From Dryocola clanedunensis subsp. sulfonylureivorans (GTDB taxonomy: Bacteria > Pseudomonadota > Gammaproteobacteria > Enterobacterales > Enterobacteriaceae): a stretch of DNA of 64,000 nucleotides. Below are positions 62,324-64,000 of the stretch, piece after piece. The translations under genes and the position numbers were made by a program. Numbering within the stretch: the stretch's first letter is position 1; each line of letters begins with the position of its first letter. The stretch covers positions 1-64,000 of the forward strand of contig NZ_JAERMU010000019.1 of the NCBI RefSeq assembly GCF_016756775.1, read 5' to 3'. The notes below the pieces were generated by a model. That model worked only from the letters and a program-made list of their open reading frames with translations, made no database searches and was not told the DNA's origin.

Positions 62324-63040
62324 TCAACTTTCTAATGCCGCCTTCTGCGACACAACGATGGATTCAATTCCCCCTCGCGCCAGCGCCAGTAGCGCCAACA
62401 GCTCTTCATGGGAGAAAGGCTCACCTTCCGCGGTACCCTGAATCTCAATCATACGACCGTCTTCCATCATTACGACGTTCATATCGGTTTCAGCAGCAGA
62501 ATCCTCAACGTATTCCAGATCGCAAACCGCTTCGCCTTTAACGATACCGACGGAAACAGCGGCGACCATACCTTTCATTGGGTTGGTCTTTAGCTTGCCA
62601 ATCGCCACCAGCTTGTTCAGTGCATCAGCCAGAGCAACGCAAGCACCGGTGATAGACGCGGTGCGAGTGCCACCATCAGCCTGAAGCACATCGCAGTCGA
62701 GGGTAATAGTGTATTCACCAAGCACTTTCAGATCGACAGCCGCGCGCAGCGAGCGAGCAATCAGACGCTGAATTTCCAGAGTACGGCCGCCTTGCTTGCC
62801 TTTCGCCGCTTCACGGGCGTTACGGCTATGGGTAGAACGCGGCAGCATACCGTATTCTGCGGTGATCCAACCCTGGCCCTGCCCCTTGAGAAAGCGTGGA
62901 ACACCTTCTTCAACGGTGGCAGTGCACAGCACTTTGGTATCGCCAAACTCGACCAGCACGGAACCTTCAGCGTGTTTGGTGTAATGACGAGTCAGGGTGA
63001 CTGGGCGCACTTGTTCGGCGCTACGACCTGATGGACGCAT
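62324..63040 (-). CDS. rph: Ribonuclease PH (full length)
   Basis: Phosphorolytic 3'-5' exoribonuclease trimming tRNA 3' ends. 238 residues, the intact family length, ending QKAALES. This differs from E. coli K-12, which carries the rph-1 frameshift. Motifs [20 protein letters not shown] and [18 protein letters not shown] are intact. Start [14 protein letters not shown] at 63040; 12 upstream codons rejected. Its translation to the end sets the pyrE attenuator. Confidence 0.98.
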   Translation of the reverse strand: MRPSGRSAEQVRPVTLTRHYTKHAEGSVLVEFGDTKVLCTATVEEGVPRFLKGQGQGWITAEYGMLPRSTHSRNAREAAKGKQGGRTLEIQRLIARSLRAAVDLKVLGEYTITLDCDVLQADGGTRTASITGACVALADALNKLVAIGKLKTNPMKGMVAAVSVGIVKGEAVCDLEYVEDSAAETDMNVVMMEDGRMIEIQGTAEGEPFSHEELLALLALARGGIESIVVSQKAALES

Positions 63041-63163
63041 GGGTATTCTCCGGCTAAAACGAATGTGGCTGCGCATTATACGGACTTCGTGCGCTTATTC
63101 CTATCCTGCCCGGCCGGGCATGGCTATAATCCCCCCATCGATTGCACAATACGGTTACGAATT

Positions 63164-64000
63164 ATGATCCGCAGTATGACAGCCTATGCCCGGCGTGAAG
63201 TGAAAGGCGAATGGGGCAGCGCCTCCTGGGAGTTACGTTCGGTAAACCAACGTTATCTTGAAACTTATATTCGCATGCCGGAACAGTTCCGTAGTCTGGA
63301 GCCTGTGGCGCGCGAGCGCATTCGTACCCGCTTAACGCGTGGCAAGATCGAATGCAATCTGCGTTTTGAACCAGACGCCAGCGCACAAAGTTCGCTTCTG
63401 CTGAACGAAAAGCTGGCAAAACAGCTCGTTGAAGCGGCGAACTGGGTCAAAATGCAAAGTGACGAAGGTGAAATCAACCCGGTTGATATTCTGCGCTGGC
63501 CGGGCGTGATGTCCGCTCAGGAACAGGATCTCGATGCCATCACCGCTGAAATTCTCGCCGCGTTGGACGGCGCGCTGGATGACTTCATCGTTGCCCGTGA
63601 AACAGAAGGCCAGGCCCTGAAAATCCTTATCGAGCAGCGGCTTGAAGGCGTCAGTAGCGAAGTCACCAAAGTCCGCGCACAAATGCCAGAAGTGATGAAG
63701 TGGCAGCGCGATCGCCTGGTCGGTAAGCTGGAAGAGGCACAGGTTCAGCTTGAGAATACTCGTCTTGAGCAGGAGCTGGTACTGATGGCGCAGCGTATTG
63801 ACGTTGCCGAAGAGTTGGATCGTCTTGATGCCCACGTCAAAGAGACGTACAACATCCTCAAGAAAAAAGAAGCCGTTGGCCGCCGCCTCGATTTTATGAT
63901 GCAGGAGTTCAATCGCGAGTCGAACACCCTGGCGTCAAAATCTATCAATGCCGATATCACTAATTCAGCCATCGAGCTGAAAGTATTAATCGAGCAGATG
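63164..64000 (+). CDS. yicC: YicC family endoribonuclease (3' end cut by window)
   Basis: 279 codons are visible without a stop; the E. coli protein has 287 residues, so about eight residues are missing past the window. N-terminal MIRSMTAYARREVKGEWGSA, central SVNQRYLETYIRMPEQFR and C-terminal EELDRLDAHVKE, GRRLDFMMQEFNRESNT, which is the conserved DUF1732 end. YicC promotes decay of some sRNAs and mRNAs in E. coli. Divergent from rph with 123 bp between. Confidence 0.96.
   Translation, partial: MIRSMTAYARREVKGEWGSASWELRSVNQRYLETYIRMPEQFRSLEPVARERIRTRLTRGKIECNLRFEPDASAQSSLLLNEKLAKQLVEAANWVKMQSDEGEINPVDILRWPGVMSAQEQDLDAITAEILAALDGALDDFIVARETEGQALKILIEQRLEGVSSEVTKVRAQMPEVMKWQRDRLVGKLEEAQVQLENTRLEQELVLMAQRIDVAEELDRLDAHVKETYNILKKKEAVGRRLDFMMQEFNRESNTLASKSINADITNSAIELKVLIEQM

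Overview
The window is chromosomal DNA of a gamma-proteobacterium of the family Enterobacteriaceae. Gene order and predicted proteins are very close to Escherichia coli and Salmonella throughout. The lipopolysaccharide core locus carries waaP and waaY, which argues against Klebsiella, and the aminoimidazole-riboside-kinase operon beside tpiA resembles the Salmonella STM4065-4068 region. An Enterobacter/Citrobacter/Salmonella-like genus is the best guess; I cannot name the species. Nearly all the sequence is core genome, and every gene inside the window appears intact. Only the two ends are cut: an IS110-type transposase tail on the left and yicC on the right.

Layout. 1-170: end of an IS110-family transposase, a hairpin and a REP-like sequence. 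171-4347: methionine genes metL-metB (minus) with metJ divergent and tandem Met boxes between them. 4417-13184: rpmE, priA, cytR, ftsN, the heat-shock protease hslVU, menA, rraA, zapB. 13502-17965: glycerol regulon glpFKX and fpr. 17968-19976: yiiR, yiiQ, tpiA. 20144-24275: a four-gene minus-strand operon (GPH transporter, aminoimidazole-riboside/PfkB kinase, ADP-ribosylglycohydrolase-like enzyme, GntR regulator) lying where E. coli has cdh. 24577-30622: sbp, pfkA, fieF and the Cpx envelope-stress genes cpxP, the 3'UTR sRNA CpxQ, cpxR and cpxA.

30868-41946: trmL, cysE-gpsA-secB-grxC-yibN, gpmM-envC-yibQ, a WaaH-like glycosyltransferase and kbl-tdh. In E. coli the cpx block and the trmL block are far apart, so the cpxA-trmL junction is a synteny breakpoint relative to E. 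coli. It carries one copy of an 81-bp two-hairpin repeat; the other copy, inverted, lies just after tpiA. 42164-56383: the LPS inner and outer core locus, with hldD-waaF-waaC-waaL on plus, waaQGPOJYZK on minus behind a JUMPStart/ops element, and waaA. Base composition falls sharply in the outer-core part (about 45100-51700). 56392-64000: coaD, mutM, rpmG, rpmB, radC, coaBC, dut, slmA, pyrE, rph (full length) and partial yicC.

The genes form several coherent groups. Glycerol uptake, phosphorylation and gluconeogenesis (glpFKX, tpiA) sit near pfkA. The Cpx system senses envelope stress and uses CpxP and CpxQ as feedback. The waa, hldD, waaA and waaH genes build and decorate LPS core. coaBC/coaD, dut, pyrE, rph and mutM cover cofactor and nucleotide metabolism and repair. 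No tRNA, rRNA, CRISPR array or prophage was recognised. The least understood parts are the STM4065-4068-like operon, whose glycohydrolase has no assigned substrate, and the 81-bp repeat pair.
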